A stretch of DNA of 64,000 bases from Nitrococcus mobilis Nb-231 (lineage in GTDB: Bacteria; Pseudomonadota; Gammaproteobacteria; Nitrococcales; Nitrococcaceae): positions 2,528,241 to 2,592,240 of the forward strand of contig NZ_CH672427.1 of assembly GCF_000153205.1 (NCBI RefSeq). Direction: 5' to 3'. A program made the translations under genes and the position numbers. Under the pieces are notes generated by a model. It searched no databases, was not told the origin of the DNA, and saw only the letters and a program-made list of their open reading frames with translations. Position 1 is the stretch's first letter; the number at the start of each line of letters is the position of its first letter. Of this stretch, positions 12,648 through 28,571 are shown in pieces.

Positions 12648-15600
12648 CTAATATCCCGGAGCCGGCGAGGTTTGCCCAGGCTCGCCCTCGGCGTTTTCCA
12701 CTCTAACGTGTCCTTGGCTGCGGCTGTGATCACGGGCGAATAGGGCATAGAAGGCCGGCAGTACGAACAGCGTGAACAGTGTCCCGATACCAAGGCCTGT
12801 GGCGACGGTCAGGCCGATGTTGAATCGGCTCACGGCGCCGGGGCCGCTTGCGGTGAGTAACGGCAGCATGGCCACCACCATGGACACGGTAGTCATGATG
12901 ATGGGGCGCAAGCGGATAGCGGCCGCCTCTTCTACCGCGGCTCGCTTCGAGAGCCCTTGGGTTTGCTGCAGTTGGTTGGCGAATTCCACGATCAGAATGC
13001 CATTTTTCGATACCAAACCGATCAGAGTGATCAGTCCGACCTGAGTGTAAATGTTCACCGAGGCGAAACCCAGGGTGATAAAAATGAGCGCACCGGCGAT
13101 CGACATGGGAACCGATACCAGGATAATGGCCGGGTCCCGCCAGCTCTCGAATTGGGCCGCGAGTACGAGGTAGATTATTAGCAGGGAGAGAAAGAAGGTG
13201 ACGACCAGCGCGCTACCTTGCTGGGCATACTGGCGCGAGCTGCCCGTGTAATCGTAACTGAATCCCATAGGAAATTGCGTCTCGGCTTGACTCTGCAGGT
13301 AGCTCAAAGCATCACCGAGTGCCACACCCGGGGCCGTTACGCCCTCGACCGTCAGGGCATTGAGCTGCTGGAACTGAGTGCGTTTGCTCGGCTCGACGCT
13401 GCGTTGGAAGGTGACGATCGTAGAGAGGGGGACGAGATTCCCTGTGCCGGTTTGTAGATAATAGTTATCCAGCATTTGGGCATTCAGGCGGAAACGGCGC
13501 TGCACCTGCGGGATTACTTTGTAGCTGCGTCCCTCGAGGTTGAACCAATTGACATAGCCGCCGCCGAGCATGCGCGCGAGGTTTCGCCCGACATCGCTCA
13601 TCGTGATGCCGAGATCTCCTGCCCGATCCCGGTCCACGGCCAACGTGATCATCGGCCGATCGAAGTCGATCGATTTGCGCAGGAACGTGAACTGGCCGCT
13701 TTGCATGGCGTTGTCGATGAGTTGATCGGCCACCCGGTCGAGCTGCTGATAGTTCGCATCCGTTGTGATGACGAATTGGATCGGTAGCCCGCCGCCGGCG
13801 CCGGGTAGGCTGGGGCGTGGGAAGATTGCGATCTGAAAGCCCGCCACGTCTTGCAATTTGCTCTGCAGCTCGGGTTGGATCTGCATCTGCGTGCGGGCGC
13901 GCTGGGGCTGGGGCGGCATTTTGAAGCCACCGAAGGTGGTATCGGACTCGCGTCCCAGGATATAGAAGCTCTCCTGGTACTCCGGAATGGTCTCGAAAAT
14001 CTGTTGAATTTCATGCGAGTAGACCTCGAGATAGTCCAGCGTGGCCGTGCGGGGGGCTGTTGCCTGGAAGAATAAAATCGCTTGATCTTCGGTGGGGGCG
14101 AGTTCGTTTTGACTGGTGGTGTACATGAAGTAGATGCTCGCCAGTACCGCGAGGCCGAAAATCACGGTGATCGCTAGGGTGTCGAGCGAGCTGTGCAGCA
14201 GGCGTTGATAAGCCCGGGCGAGCCCGCCGAAGGAGCGCTCCACGGCCCGCTCGAAGCGCCCCGGCTGGCCGTGCGCCTTGAGCACCTTGGAGGAGAGCAT
14301 GGGTGAGAGCGTCAATGCGACGACGCCCGAGATGAGTACGGCGCCGGCCAGGCTGAAGGCGAATTCGGTGAATAGGGTTCCTACCAGGCCGCCCATGAAG
14401 CCGATCGGAGCATAGACTGCTACCAAGGTCGTGGTCATCGCCAGGATCGGCAGCCCGAGTTCGCGAGCCCCTTCGATGGCCGCTTGAAACCGGGGTTTGC
14501 CCTGCTCGATGTGGCGGTGCACGTTTTCCACGACGATGATGGCATCGTCCACCACTAAGCCGATGGCGAGCACCATCGACAGCAACGTCAGCAAATTGAG
14601 CGAAAACCCCATCAGCAGCATCAGGAAGGCGCCGCCGATCAGCGAGAGCGGAACCGCGACTGCCGGGATCAGGGCGGCGCGTATCGAGCCCAAGGTGAGA
14701 TAAATCACCAGCAGCACGATCAGCACGGCCTCGGCAATCGTGCGATAGACCTCGTTGATGGAGTCCTTGATGAAGGTGCTGGCGTCGTAGGGCAGGACTA
14801 CATTGAGCCCTTCGGGCATCTGCGCGCGGATGCGCGGCAAAATGTCCTGGACGCGCTCGGCGACGCCGAGCGGGTTGGCGCCGGGCGCCTGTTCGACACC
14901 GATGAATACCGAGGGGCGGCCTTGATACCAGGTGGCGGAGTCGTAATCCTCGGCTCCGAGTTCGGTGCTGGTAACGTCGCGCAGGCGCACCAGCGTACCT
15001 TTGCCCTGGCGCACCACCAAGTTCTCGAAGCTGCGAGGCGCGCTGACATCGGTGGTCGCGGTCAGATTGATGGCGACGTATTTGCCTTTAGTCTGCCCCA
15101 CTCCGGCGAGGTAGTTGTTCTCCCGCAGCACGTCGGCCACGTCCTCGGCGGTGATATCGAGAGCGGCCATACGCTGTGGGTTCAACCAGATGCGCATGGC
15201 GAAAGTCTTGTTGCCGATCAAGCGCGCCTTGGCGACCCCGGGCAGCGCCTGGAGCTGGGGCTGAGCGACCCGCAGCAGATAGTCCGTGATTTGCGGCAAC
15301 GACATCGTGTCACTGTAAAAGGCGAGATACATCAGTGCCGTGGTATCGCCGGTAGTGGAGTCGATGACCGGATCCTCGGCGGCTTCCGGCAGCACATTGC
15401 GCTGGCTTGCGACCTTGGCTTGGATCTCGGCGACGGCGGCGTTGGCGTCGTAGTTTAGCTGCATATGCGCTTCGATCGTCGATTGTCCCAACGCGCTGTT
15501 GGAGAGCAGATAATCGATGCCTTGCGCCTCCGCTATGGCCTGCTGCAGTGGCTGGGTTACGAAGCCCTTGACCAGTTCGCTGCTCGCACCCGAGTAAGTG

Positions 15601-15746
15601 GTGGAGACGGTTACTACCGTGTTCTCGGTCTCGGGGTACTGACGCACTTCGAGCAGTCCCAGCGCGCGCAGCCCGACGATCAATATGAGCAGACTGACGA
15701 CACTGGCCAATACCGGCCTATGGATGAAGAGATCGGTGAGTTTCAC
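12648..15746 (-). CDS. RND multidrug efflux transporter (AcrB/MexB-type inner membrane pump)
   Basis: GTG at 15746 gives 1,032 residues starting VKLTDLFIHRPVLASVVSLL, the standard RND opening; an in-frame ATG 96 bp upstream lies inside the adaptor gene and is rejected. The protein has the hydrophobic segments, two large periplasmic loops and the proton-relay aspartates in GLVVDDAIIVVENV. It drives proton-coupled drug or metabolite export with a periplasmic adaptor and an outer-membrane channel. The start overlaps the adaptor stop by four bases (GTGA), so translation is coupled. No outer-membrane TolC-like gene is present beside it, so a channel encoded elsewhere must be used. Subfamily and substrate cannot be read from sequence alone; it looks closer to MexI/MexF-like pumps than to metal pumps. 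Confidence 0.93.
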   Translation of the reverse strand: MKLTDLFIHRPVLASVVSLLILIVGLRALGLLEVRQYPETENTVVTVSTTYSGASSELVKGFVTQPLQQAIAEAQGIDYLLSNSALGQSTIEAHMQLNYDANAAVAEIQAKVASQRNVLPEAAEDPVIDSTTGDTTALMYLAFYSDTMSLPQITDYLLRVAQPQLQALPGVAKARLIGNKTFAMRIWLNPQRMAALDITAEDVADVLRENNYLAGVGQTKGKYVAINLTATTDVSAPRSFENLVVRQGKGTLVRLRDVTSTELGAEDYDSATWYQGRPSVFIGVEQAPGANPLGVAERVQDILPRIRAQMPEGLNVVLPYDASTFIKDSINEVYRTIAEAVLIVLLVIYLTLGSIRAALIPAVAVPLSLIGGAFLMLLMGFSLNLLTLLSMVLAIGLVVDDAIIVVENVHRHIEQGKPRFQAAIEGARELGLPILAMTTTLVAVYAPIGFMGGLVGTLFTEFAFSLAGAVLISGVVALTLSPMLSSKVLKAHGQPGRFERAVERSFGGLARAYQRLLHSSLDTLAITVIFGLAVLASIYFMYTTSQNELAPTEDQAILFFQATAPRTATLDYLEVYSHEIQQIFETIPEYQESFYILGRESDTTFGGFKMPPQPQRARTQMQIQPELQSKLQDVAGFQIAIFPRPSLPGAGGGLPIQFVITTDANYQQLDRVADQLIDNAMQSGQFTFLRKSIDFDRPMITLAVDRDRAGDLGITMSDVGRNLARMLGGGYVNWFNLEGRSYKVIPQVQRRFRLNAQMLDNYYLQTGTGNLVPLSTIVTFQRSVEPSKRTQFQQLNALTVEGVTAPGVALGDALSYLQSQAETQFPMGFSYDYTGSSRQYAQQGSALVVTFFLSLLIIYLVLAAQFESWRDPAIILVSVPMSIAGALIFITLGFASVNIYTQVGLITLIGLVSKNGILIVEFANQLQQTQGLSKRAAVEEAAAIRLRPIIMTTVSMVVAMLPLLTASGPGAVSRFNIGLTVATGLGIGTLFTLFVLPAFYALFARDHSRSQGHVRVENAEGEPGQTSPAPGY

Positions 15747-16846
15747 TCGTTGACGACCTTCCCGGCCTGGAGCGCGACGGAGTTGTCGATTCGAACCGGC
15801 TGGCCGTTGCGCAGTTTTTGTTGGCCGGCTTGGACCACCCATTGTCCTATTTTCAGGCCGTTGACGATCTCCACCCGGCCCTGTTGAATCGCGCCGGTGG
15901 TGATTTGGGTGCGATGGACGATTTGTTCACCGTTCTTGTCTTGCTGGATACGAAAGACGAAATCTCCGTATGGGTTATAGCTTACGGCGGTGCGCGGGAT
16001 CGTCAGCACTTGCCGTGGCGCGCCTTGCTCGGTGGTGACCTCGGCGAACATTCCAGGTCTGAGCCGGCCATCCGGATTCTGCAGGGTGGCGCGAGTCTGA
16101 ATTGAGCGCGTGGCCGGGTTTACCGCGGCGTCGACAGCCGTGATCCGGCCGACGAAGGTTTCGTTTGGATAAGCGCTCACTGTTACTTGTACCGTTTGGC
16201 CCTCTTGCAGCTGATTGAAATGCCGTTCCGGGAGCGTGTAGTCGACGAAGATGGGGGTCAGTTGCTGGATTTGGACGATTTTCGTGCCGGGTGAGAGATA
16301 CTGGCCCAGGTTCACCTCGCGTATGCCCAGCAGACCGGCGAACGGCGCGCGTATGGTCTTTTTGTTGATCAACGCCTCTTGTGAGGCCACCTTGGCCTTG
16401 GCGCTCTCGTACCGTGTCTTGGTCTCATCGTAAGCCGATTGCGAGATGGCCCGCCTCGGCAGCAGCCGCGCATTGCGCTCGAGCTGCAACTGCGCCAAGC
16501 GCATATCGGCCTTGAGCCCGTCCAAATCGGCGCGATCCACGGCGGCGTCGAGCTGTACCAGAATGTTCCCCTTGGCAACCCGTTCGCCGGACTTGAACCG
16601 GATTTCTTCGACCTTGCCGGCCACTTCGGTGGTCACATCGGTGCCGTTGATGGCCACTAGGCTGCCTACGGCGCTCAGGGTCGGTTGCCAGTGCACGGCG
16701 GTCACCTCTGCAGAGGACACCGTGGTCGGCGGTGGCGGTTGGGACTGCAGCGCCTGGCTTTGCTGCCGCTGCAGGTACTTCCAGCCAAAGACCCCGCCGA
16801 ACAGCAAGGCGAGCAGCAAGATGACGAGAACGAGGCGCTTGACCAT
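15743..16846 (-). CDS. RND efflux periplasmic adaptor (membrane fusion protein)
   Basis: This 367-residue protein begins with an uncleaved or signal membrane segment (LVLVILLLALLFGGVFGW). It then shows the adaptor order: a biotinyl-lipoyl half (GSLVAINGTDVTTEVAGKV), an alpha hairpin (about 110-165), the second lipoyl half (IRAPFAGLLGIREVNLGQYL), then beta-barrel and membrane-proximal domains. It links the RND pump to an outer-membrane channel. It is the first gene of a two-gene operon with the pump, overlapping by four bases. The region upstream (16847-17173) has no regulator gene; a local repressor is therefore not visible. Family is MexH/AcrA-like; the exact type is unassigned. Confidence 0.92.
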   Translation of the reverse strand: MVKRLVLVILLLALLFGGVFGWKYLQRQQSQALQSQPPPPTTVSSAEVTAVHWQPTLSAVGSLVAINGTDVTTEVAGKVEEIRFKSGERVAKGNILVQLDAAVDRADLDGLKADMRLAQLQLERNARLLPRRAISQSAYDETKTRYESAKAKVASQEALINKKTIRAPFAGLLGIREVNLGQYLSPGTKIVQIQQLTPIFVDYTLPERHFNQLQEGQTVQVTVSAYPNETFVGRITAVDAAVNPATRSIQTRATLQNPDGRLRPGMFAEVTTEQGAPRQVLTIPRTAVSYNPYGDFVFRIQQDKNGEQIVHRTQITTGAIQQGRVEIVNGLKIGQWVVQAGQQKLRNGQPVRIDNSVALQAGKVVNE

Positions 16847-17173
16847 GGCGGCGAGTCCTTATGATCGGACGATCGGCGAGTCGGCGGCCGGTTGATGAGC
16901 CGACTGGCCAGGAGCGGCTGCTGGTTTCGGCAGAGTGCTAAGCACGCAGTTGACCATCCTTTTCCCTACATCCCTTTTTCCCTAGGGGCCGCAATGGTCC
17001 GCTCGATTCCCTGCTCTTTCACCGACGAGGCCGGGTCGTCTCGTGGCAGTACGGCATTGCGCCGTACACAAGGGTAGGAGGTTTATAGCGAACCTCGGCG
17101 CTTCGACCGCTTGCGGCGCGAACCGTTTGGCCGCACTCGATCGTAACGTCCGCTCGCCACGAAGATAGGATAG
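16847..17173. other. Intergenic region with two small inverted repeats
   Basis: The 327 bp between the RND operon start and the degQ-like stop has no convincing gene; a 61-codon frame (16892-17077) lacks a ribosome site. Two hairpin-capable repeats are seen: GTACGGC / GCCGTAC (17049-17067, 5-base loop) and GAGGTT / AACCTC (17078-17096, 7-base loop). Neither is followed by a T-run on the minus strand, so they are weak terminator candidates for degQ or operator candidates for the RND operon. Confidence 0.4.
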
Positions 17174-18433
17174 CTATTGTTTGAGCACGGCGAGTTCCAC
17201 GCGGGCCGTACGTTTTTCGTGATCGTGCAAGAGCGTGAGTTCGAGCGTGTCACCAGCATGCTTGGAGTAGACGATATTCTGCAACTGCTCGGCGCTCTCG
17301 ATGGTTTTGCCGTTGACCTCGATGATGATGTCTCCGCCCACCGGCCAGCGTTGCCCACTACCGGTCACCGCGTATTGGGCCGGCTGTATGTCCGCCTTGT
17401 CCGCAGGACTGTCCTCGGCCACAGCCACCACCATGACGCCCTGATTCGGCAGATTGAGGAATTTGCGCACTTTCTCCGGATAGTCGGCCATACTCATGAT
17501 TTGAATGCCGATCTGCGCTTTTTTGACCAAACCGCCGTGTTGCAGCTCGCCTAGGCGCGCCTGCACGAGATTGCTCGGGATGGCCAAGCCCACCCCGACG
17601 AAGGTACCGTTGGGGGCAAGAATCTCGTCGTTGACGCCGATGACCTCCCCCCGCGAGTTGAGCAGAGGCCCGCCGGAGTTGCCGGGGTTGATGGCGGCAT
17701 CCGTTTGGATGAAGTCGATGGGGACGCCGCTGACCTGAGCGGCCTGGCGACGATTGACGGCGGAGACGATGCCCTCGGTTACCGTCGAATCCAGCGTGAA
17801 CGGACTACCAATGGCGATGGCTTTCTCGCCTACCATTACTTTGTCCGAGTCGGCGAGGGGAATCGGTATGGCGTCAGCCGGGCGGTCCTTCGGGTTCTTC
17901 AACTGCAGCAGAGCGAGGTCATAGGATTGGTCGGCCCCCACCACTTTGACCGGCAGGTCCCTGTCCTGACCTCTGAAGTTGACGGTGATTCTCGCGCTCG
18001 GTTTGAGTTCCGTGGAACCGCTCTGCAGGGCCTGCGCCAAGACGTGGTAGTTGGTGACGATCTGGCCTTGGTCGTTGACCACGAAGCCGCTGCCGGCGGC
18101 ACGCTCGATCACCCGCTCGGGTTGCGAGAAGGGGGTGTTTTGACCGAATTGCCGGAAAAACCGGCGCAACTCAGGCGGTAAATTCTCCAGCGGGTTGACC
18201 CGTTGCCCCTCGACCGTGACATTGATTGCTACCACGCTGGGGCTATACCGCTGCACGATATCGATCGTATTTTGCTCGTAGGCGAGGCGCTCCTGCCCAC
18301 CAATAGTGGTGATAGCCGGTGCGGCCGAGGCCTTGCCGAGCGGATGAAGATCGGCCAGGCCAAAGTCGCCACCGATTGCAACGGCAACGCCAAGCAGGAT
18401 CGCTGTCGACAGCGCTTGTCCTTCTCGCAACAT
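17174..18433 (-). CDS. Periplasmic trypsin-like serine protease, DegQ/AlgW family
   Basis: The 419-residue protein starts after a good ribosome site (GGAGAGGG) and has an N-terminal hydrophobic segment (ALSTAILLGVAVAIGG) for export or anchoring. The protease domain has the full triad: His130 (NYHV), Asp172 (YDLALL) and Ser253 in GNSGGPLL. A single PDZ domain follows at about 300-415. One PDZ domain and this length place it nearer DegS/AlgW/DegQ-short forms than two-PDZ DegP. Such proteases degrade or sense misfolded envelope proteins; AlgW/DegS types start sigma-E signalling by cutting the anti-sigma factor. Which of these roles applies cannot be told from sequence. It lies 91 bp downstream of aroE on the same strand. 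Confidence 0.9.
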   Translation of the reverse strand: MLREGQALSTAILLGVAVAIGGDFGLADLHPLGKASAAPAITTIGGQERLAYEQNTIDIVQRYSPSVVAINVTVEGQRVNPLENLPPELRRFFRQFGQNTPFSQPERVIERAAGSGFVVNDQGQIVTNYHVLAQALQSGSTELKPSARITVNFRGQDRDLPVKVVGADQSYDLALLQLKNPKDRPADAIPIPLADSDKVMVGEKAIAIGSPFTLDSTVTEGIVSAVNRRQAAQVSGVPIDFIQTDAAINPGNSGGPLLNSRGEVIGVNDEILAPNGTFVGVGLAIPSNLVQARLGELQHGGLVKKAQIGIQIMSMADYPEKVRKFLNLPNQGVMVVAVAEDSPADKADIQPAQYAVTGSGQRWPVGGDIIIEVNGKTIESAEQLQNIVYSKHAGDTLELTLLHDHEKRTARVELAVLKQ

Positions 18434-18524
18434 TCCCAGCCCTCTCCAGTCATAAACGTGTTCCGAGTGTACCCCGGTGGTTGGCGGTGTGCCATGCTGT
18501 AAGCTCGCTCGGAGCGCAACCCCT

Positions 18525-19337
18525 TTATCCCCTGAGCGCTTGGATCACGGGAGCGGTCTGCGGTCGTATGCCCCGCCAGAGCAAGAACGATTCCGCGGCT
18601 TGCTCAACGAGCATGCCGAGTCCGTCCAGCGCGCGAGCGGCGCCCTGCTCGAGTGCCCAGCTACAAAATGCCGTGGGGGCCTTGCCATAGACCAGGTCGT
18701 ATACGGTCGTACCACCGATCTTCAGACCCTTAGGCAGTGCCGGGAGTTCACCGTGCAGCTCGGCGGACGTGCCGTTTATGATCACATCGAAGTGCTCGCC
18801 GGCGAGCTCTGGAAGGCCGCAGGCCGTCACACAGCCGAGGTCGGCGAGCGAGGTGGCGATGGCATCGGCACGTGCCCGGGTCCTATTGGCGATGACGAGC
18901 TCGGTGGGCGTCTCGGCCAGCAACGCCGGCAGCACACCATGTACGGCCCCGCCCGCGCCCAGGATCAAAATGCGCCGTGCCTGTACTCTTACCCCGTGAT
19001 TGCAGCACAGATCCCGAACCAGTCCGGTTCCGTCCGTGTTATCGCCCAGGCGGCCAGCGGCCGTTATGACGATGGTATTCACCGCGCTAGCACGCTCGGC
19101 ACGTGCCGTGCGCCGGTCGACTTCCGCCCAGGCCTGCAACTTGAAAGGTACGGTGATATTGAGGCCGCGACCGCCACTCGCTTCGAACTCGGTTACCGCT
19201 GCGGCGAAGCCGCTGATTGGCACCAGGATGCGCTCATAAGTTACCGGCTCGCCGGTCTGGCGCGCGAACAGCGCGTGGATGCGCGGTGATTGGCTGTGGG
19301 CGATGGGATTGCCCATGACGGCGTAGCGCTCAGGCAT
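18525..19337 (-). CDS. aroE: Shikimate dehydrogenase
   Basis: This 270-residue enzyme reduces 3-dehydroshikimate to shikimate with NADPH in aromatic amino acid synthesis. The substrate site is intact: NPIAHSQSP near the start, the catalytic Lys66 in NITVPFK and Asp102 in DNTDGTG. The dinucleotide-binding loop GAGGA lies at 127-131. Length and order are those of AroE rather than the YdiB paralogue, although separating them fully would need alignment. It is 39 bp downstream of hemB and probably in the same transcript. Confidence 0.95.
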   Translation of the reverse strand: MPERYAVMGNPIAHSQSPRIHALFARQTGEPVTYERILVPISGFAAAVTEFEASGGRGLNITVPFKLQAWAEVDRRTARAERASAVNTIVITAAGRLGDNTDGTGLVRDLCCNHGVRVQARRILILGAGGAVHGVLPALLAETPTELVIANRTRARADAIATSLADLGCVTACGLPELAGEHFDVIINGTSAELHGELPALPKGLKIGGTTVYDLVYGKAPTAFCSWALEQGAARALDGLGMLVEQAAESFLLWRGIRPQTAPVIQALRG

Positions 19338-19376
19338 GACTCACTCGGCTATGACTGCGGCTATCGGGCCGATCGC

Positions 19377-20462
<1,086 letters not shown>

Positions 20463-20548
20463 TTATGCCTGTTCCGAGATGCAAGCCCAAGGTGGTCTCG
20501 AATCCCGGTTACCCTCCGATGGGGGGAGGCTATAGAGAAGAAGCGACG

Positions 20549-21031
20549 CTAATCCTGCGATGCTTTAGAGGCATTCAGGCGGTGGCGGATCCAGCCGAGC
20601 ACGCGGTGCACTCGGGGCGAGGTAAGGCGAAACGCCTCATCGAGCGTTACCCAGCGGTATTCATGGTGTTCGGCCCGACCAAGCTGCGGCGAGATGCCGA
20701 ATGTGACTGCAGTTTCGGTGGTCTCGGCTAGATAATAGCGGGCGATTTTACCCTGAGCATAGGGACCGGTTTCGATGTAGCTGTGGCCCCAATGAAAGCG
20801 CAGCTCCGTGATGCCGGTCTCTTCCATGACCTCACGGCGAGCGGCCTGCAGCGGTTGCTCGTCGCGCTCCACTTGACCCTTTGGAAAGTCCCAATGCTGG
20901 AACGCCCGCAGCAGTAAAAAGCGCCACTGTCCGTCCACGCGCCGCAGCACCGCTACGCCGGCGGAGAATACCCGGACCTCGCGGTCTTGACGTCGGTCAG
21001 CGTAGTTTCTATCGGCCTCGTGCGCTGTCAT
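20549..21031 (-). CDS. Nudix hydrolase
   Basis: The 160-residue protein contains a complete Nudix box, G52 to I74 ([20 protein letters not shown] then TGI), with the REVMEE metal-binding core. Nudix enzymes cleave nucleoside diphosphates linked to another group; the exact substrate (for example dinucleoside polyphosphates, as in MutT/Ap4A-type members) cannot be read off. The HWDFPKG lead-in resembles Ap4A- and diadenosine-type members. It starts inside the last 23 bp of hemE, so translation is probably coupled. hemB follows after a 149-bp gap. Confidence 0.88.
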   Translation of the reverse strand: MTAHEADRNYADRRQDREVRVFSAGVAVLRRVDGQWRFLLLRAFQHWDFPKGQVERDEQPLQAARREVMEETGITELRFHWGHSYIETGPYAQGKIARYYLAETTETAVTFGISPQLGRAEHHEYRWVTLDEAFRLTSPRVHRVLGWIRHRLNASKASQD

Positions 21032-22088
21032 GGATATGGTTACTAAACTCGTGTACAGCCTCGATCATGGCGGACACGTGATCCGGATCGACCTCGGGGT
21101 GAATACCATGGCCTAGGTTGAATACATGCCCTGGGTGCGGACCATAGGCTTCGAGCACGCGTTGCACCTCGCGTCGAATTACCGCCGGTGCAGCATAGAG
21201 CACACAGGGATCAAGATTGCCTTGCAGCGCCACCCGCTCGCCAACCCGTTGCCGTGCCGCTGCGATATCCACACTCCAGTCCAGGCCGATTGCATTGGCT
21301 CCGACCCCGGCTAGGGCTTCCAACCAAAGTCCGCCACCCTTGGTGAACACAATGACCGGTATCCGACCTTCCGAGGTGTTAAGACGCAGTGCTTCGAGAA
21401 CGCGCCGCACCGGCTCGAGCGAGAACTCGAGATAGGCCTCGTGCGCCAGCACGCCACCCCAAGTATCGAAGATCATCAACGCCTGAGCGCCGGCTTCGAC
21501 CTGGGCATTCAAATAGTCAGCGACGGCCTGCGCCACTTTTTCGAGCAGCTGATGCAGCGCCTGTGGGTGCTCATAGAGCAATGTTTTGATGCGATGGAAC
21601 GTGCGGCTGCTGCCCCCTTCGACCATGTAGGTCGCAAGCGTCCAGGGACTGCCGGAGAAGCCGATCAGCGGTACCCGGCCGGCCAGCTCATGGCGGATCA
21701 GCCCGATGGCGTCCGTGACGTAGCGCAGCTCACTGGCGATGTCGGGGGAGCTCAGATCGGCGATCGCTCGCAGGCTGCGGACCGGACGCTCGAATCGGGG
21801 TCCCTCACCCTCCTCGAAATAGAGCCCGAGCCCCATGGCGTCGGGGACTGTGAGGATATCCGAGAACAGGATGGCGGCATCCAGCGGATAACGCTCCAGC
21901 GGCTGCAAGGTCACCTTGCAGGCAAGTTCCGGGTTGCGGCAGAGCGTCATGAAACTGCCGGCTTGTGCCCGCACCTGGCGGTATTCCGGTAAGTAGCGAC
22001 CCGCTTGGCGCATGATCCACACGGGGGTTCTATCCACCGGCTCACGGCGTAATGCTCGCAGCAAACGGTCGTTGTGTAATTCGGTCAC
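21009..22088 (-). CDS. hemE: Uroporphyrinogen decarboxylase
   Basis: This 359-residue cytosolic enzyme removes four carboxyl groups from uroporphyrinogen III to give coproporphyrinogen III. Family signatures are intact: [16 protein letters not shown] near residue 22 and [16 protein letters not shown] at about 145. The C-terminal [15 protein letters not shown] is also typical. It overlaps the Nudix gene by 23 bp. The 183 bp upstream, before the end of gltD, hold a hairpin at 22181-22205. Confidence 0.97.
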   Translation of the reverse strand: MTELHNDRLLRALRREPVDRTPVWIMRQAGRYLPEYRQVRAQAGSFMTLCRNPELACKVTLQPLERYPLDAAILFSDILTVPDAMGLGLYFEEGEGPRFERPVRSLRAIADLSSPDIASELRYVTDAIGLIRHELAGRVPLIGFSGSPWTLATYMVEGGSSRTFHRIKTLLYEHPQALHQLLEKVAQAVADYLNAQVEAGAQALMIFDTWGGVLAHEAYLEFSLEPVRRVLEALRLNTSEGRIPVIVFTKGGGLWLEALAGVGANAIGLDWSVDIAAARQRVGERVALQGNLDPCVLYAAPAVIRREVQRVLEAYGPHPGHVFNLGHGIHPEVDPDHVSAMIEAVHEFSNHIHDSARGR

Positions 22089-22180
22089 GATTGGTCTGCA
22101 GCCTTGCCAAGATGAATAGCCGGCAGTGTATCATGCGCCGTGCCCAGGTTTTGTAGTGTGCCGGGGCGGCGCTTGCAAGC

Positions 22181-22205
22181 GACCGGCAGCCCGCGCCTGC
22201 CGGTC
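22181..22205. repeat. Inverted repeat between gltD and hemE
   Basis: GACCGGCAG (22181-22189) and CTGCCGGTC (22197-22205) form a perfect 9-bp GC-rich stem with a 7-base loop, 67 bp past the gltD stop. No T-run follows on the minus strand, so it is either a weak or Rho-assisted terminator for the gltBD transcript or a structured leader for hemE. Confidence 0.5.
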
Positions 22206-22271
22206 GGGGGTCGGGCCGGAGCAGGGCGCTGGCGCCACCGGCGGCAATACGTGTGCCGATGGCGCCGGGTT

Positions 22272-28182
<5,911 letters not shown>

Positions 28183-28571
28183 GGGAGATTCGCCTCTGCG
28201 ATACCTTCTTCTAGACGAGAGAATGGCGTTTTATGAAAAGCCCTGCAAACAGCGGGCCGCTCCGCTCGTGAATGCTGGGTCTGGCACTCACGATGAACGG
28301 CGCGATTGCAGCGCTCTGGCAGGCGCTCACCCCGCGCGCCGGACGAATGTTATTTTTGATGGTCGATGTTTGCGCGGGTGATCGAGAGCAACCGACCCTG
28401 CCAACGGGATGGGCAGTCCGCGGGCAGCAACGCTCGGCCGCAACGCGACTCGTTAAGCTCTGATTCCCGCTTTCCGGAATTTGAAACTCACCCTAAATTC
28501 CGGCTCTAAGGACTGATCAATATAGCGCCTAGCAAAGACAGGGTAAAGGGTTCGCCCGGCTGCGAGCCGGT
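28183..28571. other. gltB upstream region with an AT-rich inverted repeat
   Basis: The 389 bp between gltB and the transglutaminase gene stop hold no supported gene. CCGGAATTT (28474-28482) and AAATTCCGG (28495-28503) form a perfect 9-bp repeat around a 12-base spacer, 93 bp past the tgpA stop. It could be a bidirectional weak terminator or a regulator site. The gltB promoter must lie in this region, but I see no strong -35/-10 match. Confidence 0.45.

Noticed and set aside
18477..19289. 270-codon plus-strand frame over aroE
   Set aside because: Shadow of aroE, caused by high GC and biased third positions. The aroE frame carries every family motif.
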